A stretch of DNA of 49,894 nt from positions 1 to 49,894 of the forward strand of contig CAMAPJ010000007.1 in assembly GCA_945860085.1 (NCBI GenBank), written 5' to 3'. The stretch is from Synechococcus sp. UW140. GTDB lineage: Bacteria > Cyanobacteriota > Cyanobacteriia > PCC-6307 > Cyanobiaceae. The notes under the pieces are model-generated. The model worked only from the letters and a program-made list of their open reading frames with translations. It ran no database searches and had not been told where the DNA came from. A program made the position numbers and the translations under genes. Shown here piece after piece: positions 34,472 to 42,997 of the stretch; position 1 is the stretch's first letter; each line of letters starts with the position of its first letter.

Positions 34472-35767
34472 TTAATCAGGGCCCTGGCGCCGTGCAACGC
34501 GGCAGATCAGCCCCGCTTTCAGCAGCCTGTCGGCAGCCTCCGGGGCCCGGGAGCCGCCAATATCCACAGCGGTGACTAAATCCCATGCAGTGACTGACGG
34601 CAAAGCAGGGTCTGAGTCCAGGGCCATGACCGACCCCAGCGAGGTGACGGAGTCCTGTGCTTTGAGCGACTCATGTGCTTTACCCGACGCCTGTTCAGTG
34701 GCTGACGCGTCTGCAGTGACTGATGCCGGTGCCATGGCTGGCGCAGTTGCGGCTGATCGCTCAGACACGCCGCGGCCGTGGCTGCCTGTGCCAATCACCA
34801 CCAACGGGGTCGAGCGGGCCTGGAGGCCATGGTCGTAGCAGCGGTCGTAGTAGTCGAGGATCTGGCGGCAGGCCTCTCGCCAATTCTGTTGGGCAATCGC
34901 CTCCAGGGCCAGGGCGGTGCGCTGGGGCCCCAGCCGCCTAGCGATCCGCTGGGTGGCCTCGGCCAGGCCTGCTTGACCCTGGTTGCCGTACAGGGCCACT
35001 AGATGATCAAGGCGCTCTTCAAGGGGGCGGCTTATGGCAAGCAACGGGGCCTGCTTCATCTGGCGCCAGAGACCGGCGGGAATCCGGCAGCGGCCCACCT
35101 GAGCGCTTTCATCCTCCAGCCAGATCGTGTCCGCCTCGCGTAGGGGCCAAAGGGTTGCAGCCAGCAGGTTTTCGTAGTGCTCACTGCTGGGTTGCTCGCC
35201 CTGGCCAAGGCCGCCGAAGCTGCTGCCGCGGTGGCGTGCCAGGCCTTCTAGGTCGATCACGGCCACGCCTTGCTGTTGCAGTTCCAGCAGCAGTTCGGTT
35301 TTGCCGCTGCCGGTGCGTCCCCCCAGCAGCCGCAGGGGCCAGGGCTGCTCAAACAGGGCCTGGACCCAGTGGCGGTAGGCCTTGTAGCCCCCATCCAGCA
35401 CAACCACGGGCAGATCCAGGCCCTGGGCCAGCCAGGCGACGCTCTCAGAGCGCATGCCGCCGCGCCAGCAATGCAGGCGCAGGGGGGCAGTTGGCATCAG
35501 TCCGCCCAGGCGCACCAGCTCCTGAGCCAGGCTCTGTAGGCGGGGGCCGACACAGGCCAGTCCCTCGAGCACGGCTGCCTGGCGGCCCTGCCGTTTGTAG
35601 GTCGTTCCCACCTGGGCCCTTTCGTCGTCCTCGAAGAGGGGCAGGTTGTGGGCGCCGGGACAGTGGCCTTGGCGAAACTCGCCGGGGCTGCGCACATCAA
35701 TAACGGGCCCCTGGCCGCGGAGGAAGGCTTCGATCCCGATCCGTATCTGCTGGGGTGCCTTTGACAT
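34472..35767 (-). CDS. selU: tRNA 2-selenouridine synthase with repeat-built tail
   Basis: SelU/MnmH replaces sulfur by selenium (via geranyl-tRNA) at wobble uridine of Lys, Glu and Gln tRNAs. The N-terminal rhodanese domain has its catalytic Cys (about 100) in [12 protein letters not shown]. The P-loop domain has [16 protein letters not shown] (about 149-164) and later [17 protein letters not shown] chose the ATG at 35767 (431 residues); the frame opens at 35860. Residues about 339-399 are a low-complexity tail made of ten degenerate six-residue units ([30 protein letters not shown] and so on) not found in E. coli SelU. psb28 lies 23 bases downstream. Confidence 0.93.
   Translation of the reverse strand: MSKAPQQIRIGIEAFLRGQGPVIDVRSPGEFRQGHCPGAHNLPLFEDDERAQVGTTYKRQGRQAAVLEGLACVGPRLQSLAQELVRLGGLMPTAPLRLHCWRGGMRSESVAWLAQGLDLPVVVLDGGYKAYRHWVQALFEQPWPLRLLGGRTGSGKTELLLELQQQGVAVIDLEGLARHRGSSFGGLGQGEQPSSEHYENLLAATLWPLREADTIWLEDESAQVGRCRIPAGLWRQMKQAPLLAISRPLEERLDHLVALYGNQGQAGLAEATQRIARRLGPQRTALALEAIAQQNWREACRQILDYYDRCYDHGLQARSTPLVVIGTGSHGRGVSERSAATAPAMAPASVTADASATEQASGKAHESLKAQDSVTSLGSVMALDSDPALPSVTAWDLVTAVDIGGSRAPEAADRLLKAGLICRVARRQGPD
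34572..34751. repeat. Ten 18-bp degenerate tandem units in selU
   Basis: Ten units of exactly 18 bp run head to tail from 34572 to 34751, most starting GTGACTGA or similar on the plus strand (GTGACTAAATCCCATGCA, GTGACTGACGGCAAAGCA, GTGACGGAGTCCTGTGCT, GTGGCTGACGCGTCTGCA, GTGACTGATGCCGGTGCC). On the coding minus strand each gives a hexapeptide, usually ending in Ser (consensus about VTAxDS). The frame is kept throughout. Confidence 0.85.
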
Positions 35768-35831
35768 CGGCGCTTGGCCTGGCCTGACATAGTGTCCCCA
35801 CGCTGGCGCACCGTCAGGCCGGCTCGTGCCC

Positions 35832-36554
35832 ATGCTTTCCGGACCACCCGCCACCACCACGGCCAGCCCCGATCAGCTCCTGGACCGTTTCCTCAGCAGC
35901 TCGGCCCGCCAACGTCGGTCCCTGCTTGCCTCGATCGACCAACAGGCAGCCCTGCTACGCTCCCTGATCGGCGAACGGCTCGATCATCTCGATGCCACCG
36001 GCGATGACTGGGCCGCTGGCAGCCTGATCCAGCTGTTGCTCAACCAGGACGATGGCCTTAGCCAGGCTTTCAAGCAGCGCCATGGCACTGGTTGGCTGGC
36101 CGTGAGCAGCGCCCAAGGCATCGACTACGGCCCCTTGGAGCTGGCCTTGATGGGCCAGGAATTTGAGCTAGCCGATCGGATCACTAGTGAGATCCTGCGC
36201 CAGCTGGCAGGGCCTGCAGCCGTCACCCGCGGCTATGTGTATTACAGCGAAGTGGCCCCGATCGCCTCGGTTGATCTCGAGAGCCTGGATCGCCTCTGGC
36301 TCACCTATTCCCAGGGCCGATTCGGCTTCTCGGTGCAGCTGCGCCTGCTGCGCGGCTGTGGCGACCGCTGGGAGCTGCTTTGGCCCAAGTTGGGCTGGAA
36401 ACTGAACGGCACCTGGACCCGGTACCCGGGCTCGTTTACCTGGTCCCTGTCGGCTCCCGAGGGGCACTTGCCCCTGGTCAACCAGCTGCGGGGCGTGCGC
36501 CTGATGGATGCCCTGCTCAGCCATCCCGGACTGAAGACGCGCCTGCGTGCCTGA
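35832..36554 (+). CDS. GUN4 domain-containing protein
   Basis: A 240-residue protein with a C-terminal GUN4 domain. GUN4 binds porphyrins and activates magnesium chelatase in chlorophyll synthesis. The N-terminal helical part (LDRFLSSSARQRRSLLASID) is a separate bundle as in cyanobacterial Gun4. Domain hallmarks are LELALMGQEFELADRITSEI, SLDRLWLTYSQGRFGFSVQ and LNGTWTRYPGSFTWSLSAP with PEGHLP. Cyanobacteria may carry several GUN4-domain paralogues and this one cannot be told from the main Gun4 by sequence alone. The start is the ATG at 35832 or the GTG at 35826. It is divergent from selU. Confidence 0.88.
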   Translation: MLSGPPATTTASPDQLLDRFLSSSARQRRSLLASIDQQAALLRSLIGERLDHLDATGDDWAAGSLIQLLLNQDDGLSQAFKQRHGTGWLAVSSAQGIDYGPLELALMGQEFELADRITSEILRQLAGPAAVTRGYVYYSEVAPIASVDLESLDRLWLTYSQGRFGFSVQLRLLRGCGDRWELLWPKLGWKLNGTWTRYPGSFTWSLSAPEGHLPLVNQLRGVRLMDALLSHPGLKTRLRA

Positions 36555-36756
36555 GTTAATCCGTTATCGAGTTGACCAGTTCCTGCGTTGATGGCGGTCC
36601 AAGTGACTCCGGGTAATGGCCAGAATCGGGCCCGCTCCCTGGAGTCAGCAAGCGAGGGCCGCGAGCCCGCTTGCATTGGCATCGTCTGGACTTGATCAAC
36701 GCCTGGTGCCACCGGGCCTGCGGGGTAGGGTTGATGCCAGTCCATACCAAGCGGCG

Positions 36757-37161
36757 ATGCTGTTGCGCTGGACTGATTTCATTACGCCCTCGACGCTGCA
36801 CCTGGCGCCGCTTGTGGAGTTGCTGCTCGAACCGATTCAGCGCGGTCAGCAGCTCGCCACCCTGCAGCTGGGCCTCCAAGAAGTGCTGGTCAATGCGGTG
36901 CGCCATGGCAATGGCAATGACCCGCGCAAATGCCTGCGGGTGCGTCGGATCCTCACCCCCCGCTGGCTGGTCTGGCAGGTGCAGGACGAGGGCAGGGGCC
37001 TGTCTCCCCAGCAGCGCTGCTGCGCCTTGCCCGCCCAGAGCGAGGCCCCTGGGGGCCGGGGCCTGTTTCTGATCCACCATTGCTTCGATGACGTGCGCTG
37101 GAGCCGCCGCGGCAACCGGGTGCAGGTGTCGGTGCGTCGCAGCCGGAGTTGGGCCACCTGA
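36757..37161 (+). CDS. RsbW-like anti-sigma / serine kinase (HATPase)
   Basis: A 134-residue GHKL-type ATPase of the anti-sigma-factor serine kinase group. The N box is LQEVLVNAVRHGNGNDP, the G1 box WQVQDEGRGLSP and the G2 box APGGRGLFLI. Such kinases sequester a sigma factor or phosphorylate an anti-sigma antagonist. No sigma factor, STAS antagonist or PP2C phosphatase lies within the window, so partners are elsewhere. I chose the ATG at 36757; the frame is open to 36616 with no homology. Confidence 0.9.
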   Translation: MLLRWTDFITPSTLHLAPLVELLLEPIQRGQQLATLQLGLQEVLVNAVRHGNGNDPRKCLRVRRILTPRWLVWQVQDEGRGLSPQQRCCALPAQSEAPGGRGLFLIHHCFDDVRWSRRGNRVQVSVRRSRSWAT

Positions 37162-37224
37162 TTGGAGCGGGGATTTTGCCTGCCAGGGGTATGGCTGCTG
37201 GGAGGGGAGCCGGGTCTGGCTTGC

Positions 37225-37608
37225 TCAGGGCGCCGAAGGGAGTGTTGCAGCGGCTGGATTGGCGCCAGGGGCTGCCGGGCCGTGCTGGGGACAGCCCGGA
37301 TCGCGCAGGCTGCCTTTCAACCAGGCGAGGGCGTTCTCGACTAGGGCGATGCTGCCCTGACGCTGCTCCGTGGCGATGGGGGCCTGGGGCGGGTTCGCTG
37401 GATCCAGCAGCAACACCAGGGCCGCTGCCAACTGTTCGGCAGCGCGCCGTTGCGGCTGGCCCTTGAAGGCGTGCCACTGGCGATCGCTGATCGTCAGCAG
37501 CTGATGCAGTTGGGCGGCGCCAGCGGCGCTGCCCTCGGGCCAGCTGGCGGGCAGCGGCGCTTGGGGCCTGACGGAGACCACTGGACGAGGGGCGGGGGTT
37601 GGTCCCAT
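37225..37608 (-). CDS. Hypothetical cyanobacterial protein (possibly DUF6439)
   Basis: A protein of about 127 residues with a Pro-rich start and a helical core (ISDRQWHAFKGQPQRRAAEQ, then LAAALVLLLDP and SIALVENALAWLKGSLRDPG). I recall a similar small family in picocyanobacteria, now called DUF6439, but am not certain. The ATG at 37608 lies only 9 bases from the divergent ATG at 37618; a GTG at 37581 would leave more room. The function is unknown. Confidence 0.6.
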   Translation of the reverse strand: MGPTPAPRPVVSVRPQAPLPASWPEGSAAGAAQLHQLLTISDRQWHAFKGQPQRRAAEQLAAALVLLLDPANPPQAPIATEQRQGSIALVENALAWLKGSLRDPGCPQHGPAAPGANPAAATLPSAP

Positions 37609-37617
37609 CCTGGCGCC

Positions 37618-37890
37618 ATGGCCAAAATCCGTCGTTCCCCTGCCCAGCCGCTTCGCTGGTTGCACCAGCTCGCCGGCCTGCTGGCGGAAGTGAGCCGGGC
37701 TGAACGGTTGGGTGAGGGCGACAGCAGCCTGGCCAGCCGCCGCCTGCGCCAGCGGATGCTGCTGGGTCAGCGCCTGTTTGATCCCCTGCCCAGGCCGTTG
37801 TGCACCAGCCGCTGGCCGGAGGAGGTGGTTTGGACAGCCCTGCGCTGGGGCGGCCCGGCCCTTGTGCTGGCCCTAGTGCTGCGCCGCTGA
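37618..37890 (+). CDS. Small basic protein of unknown function
   Basis: A 90-residue basic protein (MAKIRRSPAQPLRWLHQLAG at the N-terminus) with a conserved-looking helix pair (LASRRLRQRMLLGQRLFDPL) and a weakly hydrophobic C-terminus (ALRWGGPALVLALVLRR) that could contact a membrane. I recognise no family. It is divergent from the preceding minus-strand gene with 9 bases between start codons. A GC hairpin follows the stop at 37991-38008. Confidence 0.55.
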   Translation: MAKIRRSPAQPLRWLHQLAGLLAEVSRAERLGEGDSSLASRRLRQRMLLGQRLFDPLPRPLCTSRWPEEVVWTALRWGGPALVLALVLRR

Positions 37891-37990
37891 GGCCCGTTGG
37901 GGGCCTTGGGCTTGCAGGGGCCTTTCTTGCAGGGGGGCCGATTCTGGAGGTCTGGCTTCTTAGCGATCTGGTTGGTTGAAGCCTCGGCTG

Positions 37991-38008
37991 GCTCTGGCTG
38001 ACCAGAGC
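37991..38008. terminator. GC hairpin between convergent genes
   Basis: GCTCTGG and CCAGAGC (7 bp, perfect) with a CTGA tetraloop lie between the stop codons of convergent genes at 37890 and 38012. No T-run flanks it on either strand, so it is only a weak terminator candidate. Confidence 0.3.
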
Positions 38009-38011
38009 GCC

Positions 38012-38305
38012 CTAGGCGTGGACGCGGATGATCGAGCCGATCTCCGGCGCGGCCCCCTCCAGATCAGGCGCTCCGACCGACTCGGGCAGGTTGCGCCCCC
38101 GCAGCCAGGCCGCCCGCAGGGTCTTGCGGCGCCGGTCCTCGGCGAGCACGAGCCGATCGGCGGCCGTGACGGGGCTCTCGCCGGGTAGTACGGGGGTGCG
38201 CAAGCAAATGCCGAAGCCATGGGCTTCCACCTGAACAGCCCCGTCCATCAGCACGGTTTGGAAGGTCCAGCCCTCCAACCATCTCACGCTGAACGGATTG
38301 GCCAT
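38012..38305 (-). CDS. Small conserved-looking protein, unknown function
   Basis: A 97-residue soluble protein. An N-terminal beta-rich part (NPFSVRWLEGWTFQTVLMDG, then VQVEAHGFGICLRTP) is followed by a charged helix (AADRLVLAEDRRRKTLRAAW). No motif ties it to a known family. Its reading frame is compact, it starts at a clean ATG and it ends close to the convergent gene, so I think it is real. It lies just upstream of the methyltransferase stop on the same strand but is transcribed after it. Confidence 0.6.
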   Translation of the reverse strand: MANPFSVRWLEGWTFQTVLMDGAVQVEAHGFGICLRTPVLPGESPVTAADRLVLAEDRRRKTLRAAWLRGRNLPESVGAPDLEGAAPEIGSIIRVHA

Positions 38306-38366
38306 TCGATCGCTTGGGCGTAGTGCTTGAACCTTATTGGCGGGCAGTGGTCCTGCAAGGGTCCGG

Positions 38367-39422
38367 TCAGGACTTCGTCGCTGTCCAGACGCGGGTCATC
38401 AGGTGGGATTCGGCCCGAACAGCTTTGAAGCCAGCCGCAACCAGGCGGGCATCGATGTCATCACCGAGGTAATCGCGGTAGTAGGGCTCATGGAACATGC
38501 GGCGGAAGTTTTCCATGGCGGGGCGGAACTCGGGCGAATCAGCCAGCTGAACCGAATCCGCCAGCACCAGCACGCCCCCGGGTTCAAGCACTCGCCAGCA
38601 GTCGTTCAGCACGTTTTGGCGCGCCTCAGCCGGCAGCTCATGCAGCAGGAACACACAGGTCACGGCCTGCATGCTGCCGTCGGCAAAGGGCATGGCTTCG
38701 CCATTGCCCTGAACTAGCTGAGGTAATTCGCTGGGGCGCTGGCTGAGCCAGCGGTTGGCCTGGCGGAGGTAGGCGCTGGAGAGGTCGAGGCCGACCAGGC
38801 GCGCCTGGGGCAGGGCAGCGCGGATCTGGTGCAACGTGCGGCCCGTGCCGGTGGCCACATCGAGCACCCGCAGCTGGCTGGCGGGCCGATCGGCGAAGGC
38901 CCGCAACCCCCAGACCAGCGGCTTGAGGATCCGCCGGCGCATCGGATCGGCGGTGCCGTTGAACAGGATTTCCACCTGCAGGTCATAGAGGGAGGCGGAG
39001 TGGTCGCTCAGGTAGCCGTCGGTTTGGTGGTGGAAGTTCTGCAGGTAGTAGCTGGGGTAGTCGCTGCGGTTCACCGTGGCCGGCAGGTCGTCCACGCGGC
39101 GCTGCTTGCGTCGGTTCCAGGTGGCAGGCAGATCCAGCCAGACCAAGGGGTAGCGGCTGGCCCATTCCAGCCAGGGGGCGTCAAACAGCAGGGAGGGCGG
39201 GTAGATCCCCTGCTCCGCTTCCAGCCAGTCCACATCGAGCAGCCGCTGGAAGGAGGCCTGCATCGCCTGCAGCATCTGGGGTGGTACGGCCACCGTGCTC
39301 GGGGCCCCTTCTGGGGCCAGGACGCCCATCAGCCGCAGGCTGACCTCCTTGTGGGCCAGGCCCATCAGGCTCTTGCCCTGCTGCAGGGCCTGGTAGGCCA
39401 GTCGGGTCACAGGGTCTGCCAT
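38367..39422 (-). CDS. Class I SAM-dependent methyltransferase
   Basis: A 351-residue protein. Residues 1-170 form an unfamiliar N-terminal domain with aromatic-rich segments (YPPSLLFDAPWLEWASRYP, YYLQNFHHQTDGYLSDHSA). The rest is a Methyltransf_11-type Rossmann domain: LRVLDVATGTGRTLHQIRAA (motif I), LVGLDLSSAYLRQANRWLSQ, NGEAMPFADGSMQAVTCVFL and WRVLEPGGVLVLAD. Similar two-part proteins occur across cyanobacteria, with no known substrate. The ATG at 39422 is the obvious start. Confidence 0.88.
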   Translation of the reverse strand: MADPVTRLAYQALQQGKSLMGLAHKEVSLRLMGVLAPEGAPSTVAVPPQMLQAMQASFQRLLDVDWLEAEQGIYPPSLLFDAPWLEWASRYPLVWLDLPATWNRRKQRRVDDLPATVNRSDYPSYYLQNFHHQTDGYLSDHSASLYDLQVEILFNGTADPMRRRILKPLVWGLRAFADRPASQLRVLDVATGTGRTLHQIRAALPQARLVGLDLSSAYLRQANRWLSQRPSELPQLVQGNGEAMPFADGSMQAVTCVFLLHELPAEARQNVLNDCWRVLEPGGVLVLADSVQLADSPEFRPAMENFRRMFHEPYYRDYLGDDIDARLVAAGFKAVRAESHLMTRVWTATKS

Positions 39423-39516
39423 TGCGGGTCAAGGGATCCTTCGCTGGACCTATTCCAACGGATCGGCTGACCTGGCGTGGCTCTTAGCGGCAGGAGGGCC
39501 GCTCAGAAGCCTGTTA

Positions 39517-39546
39517 TTGACGAAGTTTGATGTTGACAGCGGTAAT
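39517..39546 (+). promoter_or_regulatory. Possible promoter for the 77-residue gene
   Basis: TTGACG (39517-39522) and GGTAAT (39541-39546, 4 of 6 to consensus) are 18 bases apart, in a locally AT-rich patch about 57 bases before the ATG at 39603. A second TTGACA at 39533 has no good -10 partner. Predicted by eye only. Confidence 0.3.
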
Positions 39547-39602
39547 TCCGTATCAACGACTACAGAATGGCAGGCGTAAGCCCGTTGTTTGCGGAGCACG
39601 CC

Positions 39603-39836
39603 ATGGCTCTCCTATCTGCGACGCCGATCCGTCCTGTTGATCCCGAATTTCTCGCCTGGGCCAGGGCCAACCAGCGCGACAAGCGCCGCAAGGCGGCCCT
39701 AATGGCCCAGTTGCGCGATCACCCCGATCCCTTCGGCAGCGGCGATGTGCGCGGTCAGGCCCAGGCGTGGGCGAGGCGCCATGGCCAGGCCAGTCGCCTA
39801 CAGGCCAGTGCCATGGCCCACCTGCGTCACGCTTGA
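39603..39836 (+). CDS. 77-residue protein of unknown function
   Basis: A short hydrophilic, Arg/Ala/Gln-rich, probably helical protein (DPEFLAWARANQRDKRRKAA, then LMAQLRDHPDPFGSGDVRG). I see no motif. An in-frame ATG at 39567 is possible; 39603 gives a start just after the AT-rich leader. An 8-bp palindrome (39866-39883, CAGGGATC and its complement) follows the stop. Confidence 0.5.
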   Translation: MALLSATPIRPVDPEFLAWARANQRDKRRKAALMAQLRDHPDPFGSGDVRGQAQAWARRHGQASRLQASAMAHLRHA

Positions 39837-39865
39837 GGGGGGGGCAGGCTTGCGCCTACTGGCCC

Positions 39866-39883
39866 CAGGGATCTTGATCCCTG
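39866..39883. terminator. Inverted repeat after the 77-residue gene
   Basis: CAGGGATC and its reverse complement GATCCCTG flank two bases; with a four-base loop the stem is 7 bp. It falls in the 98-base gap before the lipase-like gene. No T-run follows, so termination is uncertain. Confidence 0.3.
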
Positions 39884-39934
39884 CGCCTCAGCTAGGTCTG
39901 CCGTTCAATGGTCTGAACCAGCCGAGCCGCTTGC

Positions 39935-40531
39935 GTGCCGACCCCAATTCCGTTGGTGCTGGTCCATGGCCTTTGGGATTCGCCCCGGTTGTTCCGGCGC
40001 CTCGAACAGGCCTTGGCCGGGCGGCGCGCTCCCCTGCTGCTGCCCCACCTGCCCCATGGCCTTGGCGTACGCCCCCTAGAAGACATGGCCAGCCAGCTTG
40101 ACTTGATCATCACCAGCAGCTTTGGCCCTGACCAGCCTCTTGACCTGCTGGGGTTTTCGATGGGCGGCCTGATCGGCCGCATTTGGATCCAGCTGCTGGG
40201 GGGCCAGCGGCGCACCCGGCGCTTTTTCAGCGTGGGTAGCCCCCAACAGGGCACCCTTACGGCCCAGCCCTGGCCCCGCTGGCTGCTGGCCACGGTGGCT
40301 GACATGAAACTGGGCAGTCCCCTGCTGCGTCAGCTCAATGGCGATCTCTCCACTCTCCAGGGGATCGACTGCTACAGCTACTACTGCCGCATCGATCCCC
40401 TGGTTGTGCCCTCCTGGCGGGGGGTGTTGCCGGTGGGGTCGGTGCGGGCTTTGCCGGTGCTTAGCCACCAACATCTGATCAGCAAGCCCCAGGCCCTCGG
40501 GCCGATTGTCGCTGACCTGCTGGCGCCCTGA
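39935..40531 (+). CDS. Alpha/beta hydrolase, lipase-like
   Basis: A 198-residue alpha/beta-hydrolase. The oxyanion region is LVLVHGLWDSPRLFRRLEQA. The nucleophile elbow LLGFSMGGLIGRIWIQ carries the catalytic Ser. The likely Asp is in YYCRIDPLVVP and the His in LSHQHLISKP, all in the right order. It resembles small triacylglycerol-lipase/esterase-type proteins in picocyanobacteria. The substrate is unknown and no signal peptide is seen. A GTG start at 39935 is assumed; no ATG fits. It converges on the M3 peptidase gene. Confidence 0.85.
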   Translation: MPTPIPLVLVHGLWDSPRLFRRLEQALAGRRAPLLLPHLPHGLGVRPLEDMASQLDLIITSSFGPDQPLDLLGFSMGGLIGRIWIQLLGGQRRTRRFFSVGSPQQGTLTAQPWPRWLLATVADMKLGSPLLRQLNGDLSTLQGIDCYSYYCRIDPLVVPSWRGVLPVGSVRALPVLSHQHLISKPQALGPIVADLLAP

Positions 40532-40606
40532 ACTAAGCAGCCCTGAGGGGATCCTCCCGCTGGGTGGCCGCTGGGCAGCACGAGATACGCCAGCTCCAGC
40601 CCAGGT

Positions 40607-42943
40607 TCAGGCCGCCACCAGGCCGGAGTGGCGAATCAGGGCCTCCGTTGAAGGCTGGCGGCCCCGGAAGGCCTCGAACACCTCGGCCGGGCTGCGGCTG
40701 CCGCCCAGGCTGAGCACGGTGTCGCGGAAGCGCCGGCCGGTGGCCTGGATCCCCTCCTCGTTGTCTAGCCCGCCATCTTCAAAGGCGCTGAAGGCATCGG
40801 CACTGAGCACCTCGGCCCACTTGTAGGCGTAGTAGCCGGCCGCGTAGCCGCCGGCAAAGATGTGGCCGAAGGAGCAAAGAAAGGCATCGGCATCGATCGG
40901 GGCCAGCACCGTGGTCGTGGCGGCGATGCGGCGGCGCAGTTGCTCGGGTGATTCGCTGCTGTCCGGTGACCAGTCGCTGTGCAGGCGCAGGTCGGTGAGG
41001 GCCAGATGGATCTGGCGCAGGGTGGCGGCACCGCCCATGAAGGTGCGGGCTGCCTGCAACTTGGCGAACTCAGCCTCAGGCAGCGCTTCGCCGCTTTGCC
41101 AGTGGCGGGCCATGCCCAGCAGGGTGGCCCGGTCATAACACCAGTTTTCCATGAACTGGCTGGGCAGCTCCACCGCATCCCATTCGACGTTGTTGATACC
41201 GGCGGCCTGGGGTCGCTCGACGGTTGTGAGCATGTGCTGGAGGCCGTGGCCGAACTCATGGAAGAGGGTTTCCACTTCTTCAAAGGTCATCAGACTTGGT
41301 GTTTCGCCCAGTGGCGGGCTCTGGTTGCAGATCAGGTAGGCCACGGGCAATACGGGCGTGCCATCTGGGGCCAGGGAGCGCACGAGGCATTCATCCATCC
41401 AGGCGCCGCCGCGCTTGCTGCCGGGACGGCTGTAGGGGTCGAGGTAAAAGGCGGCCAGGGCCAGGGGCTGGTCCGTCTCGGCTAAGGAGGCTGATGGCGC
41501 GCCGGGCTCAGCTGCCTGAGCGGATGCGGCCCCACCACTGGCTTCCAGCACCCGGAAGAAGCGCACATCGGGATGCCAGATCGGGGCCTGGCCATCGGCG
41601 GCCTCGATGCGGATGCCAAACAGGCGGCCGCAGAGGGCAAATAAGCCCTCCAATACCGCCGGTAGGGGGAAGTAGGGCCGCAGGGCTTCGCCATCCAGCG
41701 AGAAGCTCTCCTGGCGCAATACCTCGGCCCAGAAGCTCACATCCCAAGGCTGCAGATCGCTGGCCTCGGGGGCTCCGTGGCGGGCGGCGCATTGGCGCAG
41801 CTGCTCCAGTTCGCTCTGGGCCACGGGGAAGGCTGCGGCGCGCAGCTCTTCGAGCAGCGCCTCAACGCTGGCGACCGAATCGGCCATCTTGGCGGCCAGG
41901 CTCACCTCGGCCCAGTTGGCAAACCCCAGCCGGCGGGCCTGCTCGCCGCGCAGCGTCAGGATTCGCTCGATTAGGGGCCAGTTATTGAGTGGGCCGGCTT
42001 TCGTGCTGGCAATGGTGGTGTCGTTGTTGCTGTCAGTACGGCTGTCAGTACTGCAGTCAATATTGCGGTCACTACTGCGGTCAGTACTTCCCTTGTTACC
42101 GGAATCGGCCTGACCGGAGGCGCGGCTGACATGGGCGCGGTAGAGCTGTTGGCGCAGGTTTCGGTTGCGGCTGTATTTGAGGACGGGGGCGTAGCGGGGC
42201 ATGTCCAGGCCCAGCAGCCAGGGGCCGGCCTCGGAGCTGGGGGCGCTGCCATCGGCGGCCAGCAGGCCGGCGGAGCGGGCCGCCTGGGCTAGCTGGTCCT
42301 TAAGACTGGTCGGCAGGCCCTCGATCTGGGCGGGATCGCTCAGGGTCAGGGTCCAGCCGTTGGTGGCATCGAGCACCTGGTTGCTGAAGCGGGTGGAGAG
42401 TTCGGCCAGCTCCTGGCTGGCCAGGTTGAAGGTGGCCTGCACATCGCCCTCTAGGCCCACCCCGCGCAGCTGCATGTCCCGCAGTTCTGCCGCCAGGATC
42501 CGCAGCTGGGTGGCATCGAGCCGGCCAGGAGCTCCGGGGCTGGCGGCTTGGTGCTGGCGCTCCAGGGTTTGCAGGGCTCGGTAGATCAGCTGGCTCTGGC
42601 CGGCCCGGCTACCGAACTGCACCACTGCTGCCTGCTGGCTGGCGTGGGCTAGTCGCAGATCCAAGCTGTTGCAGACGCCGTTGAGGTGGCCGACCACGCC
42701 CCAGCTCCAGCGCAGCTGCTCCCCCAGCCGTTGCAGCGGATCCAGCACTTCGGCCCAGTCCAGCCGTCGGTCTGCGGCAAAGGCTTCCGAGAGGACTGCT
42801 TCGAGTGCATCGAGTTCGGCGTTGAGCAGTGAGAGCAGTTGGGGAATGTGCTCTTCGACCTGGGCGGCACTAATTGCCTCAAAGGCAGGCAAGCCCTCGC
42901 CCACCAGCAGTGGGGCTGGAACAACGTTGGGACTGCCGGTCAT
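40607..42943 (-). CDS. prlC: M3 family oligopeptidase (oligopeptidase A-like)
   Basis: A 778-residue zinc metallopeptidase of the M3 (thimet oligopeptidase/OpdA) family that degrades cytosolic oligopeptides, including cleaved signal or transit peptides. The zinc motif HEFGH (about 562-566) sits in VETLFHEFGHGLQHML, with the downstream Glu ligand in INNVEWDAVELPSQFMENW. A low-complexity insert of some 45 residues (about 272-318) interrupts the helical domain. It is made of four-residue units (STDR, SSDR, NIDC, STDS, RTDS) from the 12-bp repeat. It is longer than E. coli OpdA (680) mainly because of such inserts. Confidence 0.95.
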   Translation of the reverse strand: MTGSPNVVPAPLLVGEGLPAFEAISAAQVEEHIPQLLSLLNAELDALEAVLSEAFAADRRLDWAEVLDPLQRLGEQLRWSWGVVGHLNGVCNSLDLRLAHASQQAAVVQFGSRAGQSQLIYRALQTLERQHQAASPGAPGRLDATQLRILAAELRDMQLRGVGLEGDVQATFNLASQELAELSTRFSNQVLDATNGWTLTLSDPAQIEGLPTSLKDQLAQAARSAGLLAADGSAPSSEAGPWLLGLDMPRYAPVLKYSRNRNLRQQLYRAHVSRASGQADSGNKGSTDRSSDRNIDCSTDSRTDSNNDTTIASTKAGPLNNWPLIERILTLRGEQARRLGFANWAEVSLAAKMADSVASVEALLEELRAAAFPVAQSELEQLRQCAARHGAPEASDLQPWDVSFWAEVLRQESFSLDGEALRPYFPLPAVLEGLFALCGRLFGIRIEAADGQAPIWHPDVRFFRVLEASGGAASAQAAEPGAPSASLAETDQPLALAAFYLDPYSRPGSKRGGAWMDECLVRSLAPDGTPVLPVAYLICNQSPPLGETPSLMTFEEVETLFHEFGHGLQHMLTTVERPQAAGINNVEWDAVELPSQFMENWCYDRATLLGMARHWQSGEALPEAEFAKLQAARTFMGGAATLRQIHLALTDLRLHSDWSPDSSESPEQLRRRIAATTTVLAPIDADAFLCSFGHIFAGGYAAGYYAYKWAEVLSADAFSAFEDGGLDNEEGIQATGRRFRDTVLSLGGSRSPAEVFEAFRGRQPSTEALIRHSGLVAA
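42033..42092. repeat. Five 12-bp tandem units in the M3 peptidase gene
   Basis: Units TCAGTACGGCTG, TCAGTACTGCAG, TCAATATTGCGG, TCACTACTGCGG and TCAGTACTTCCC lie head to tail from 42033 to 42092. On the coding minus strand they give a run of tetrapeptides (S-T-D-R type) inside a disordered insert. The repeat is markedly more AT-rich than the flanking gene. Confidence 0.85.
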
Positions 42944-42997
42944 CGGGTGGGGCCGTTACTGAATCCATTCCAACCTGACAACTGGCAGTGGCGTGGT

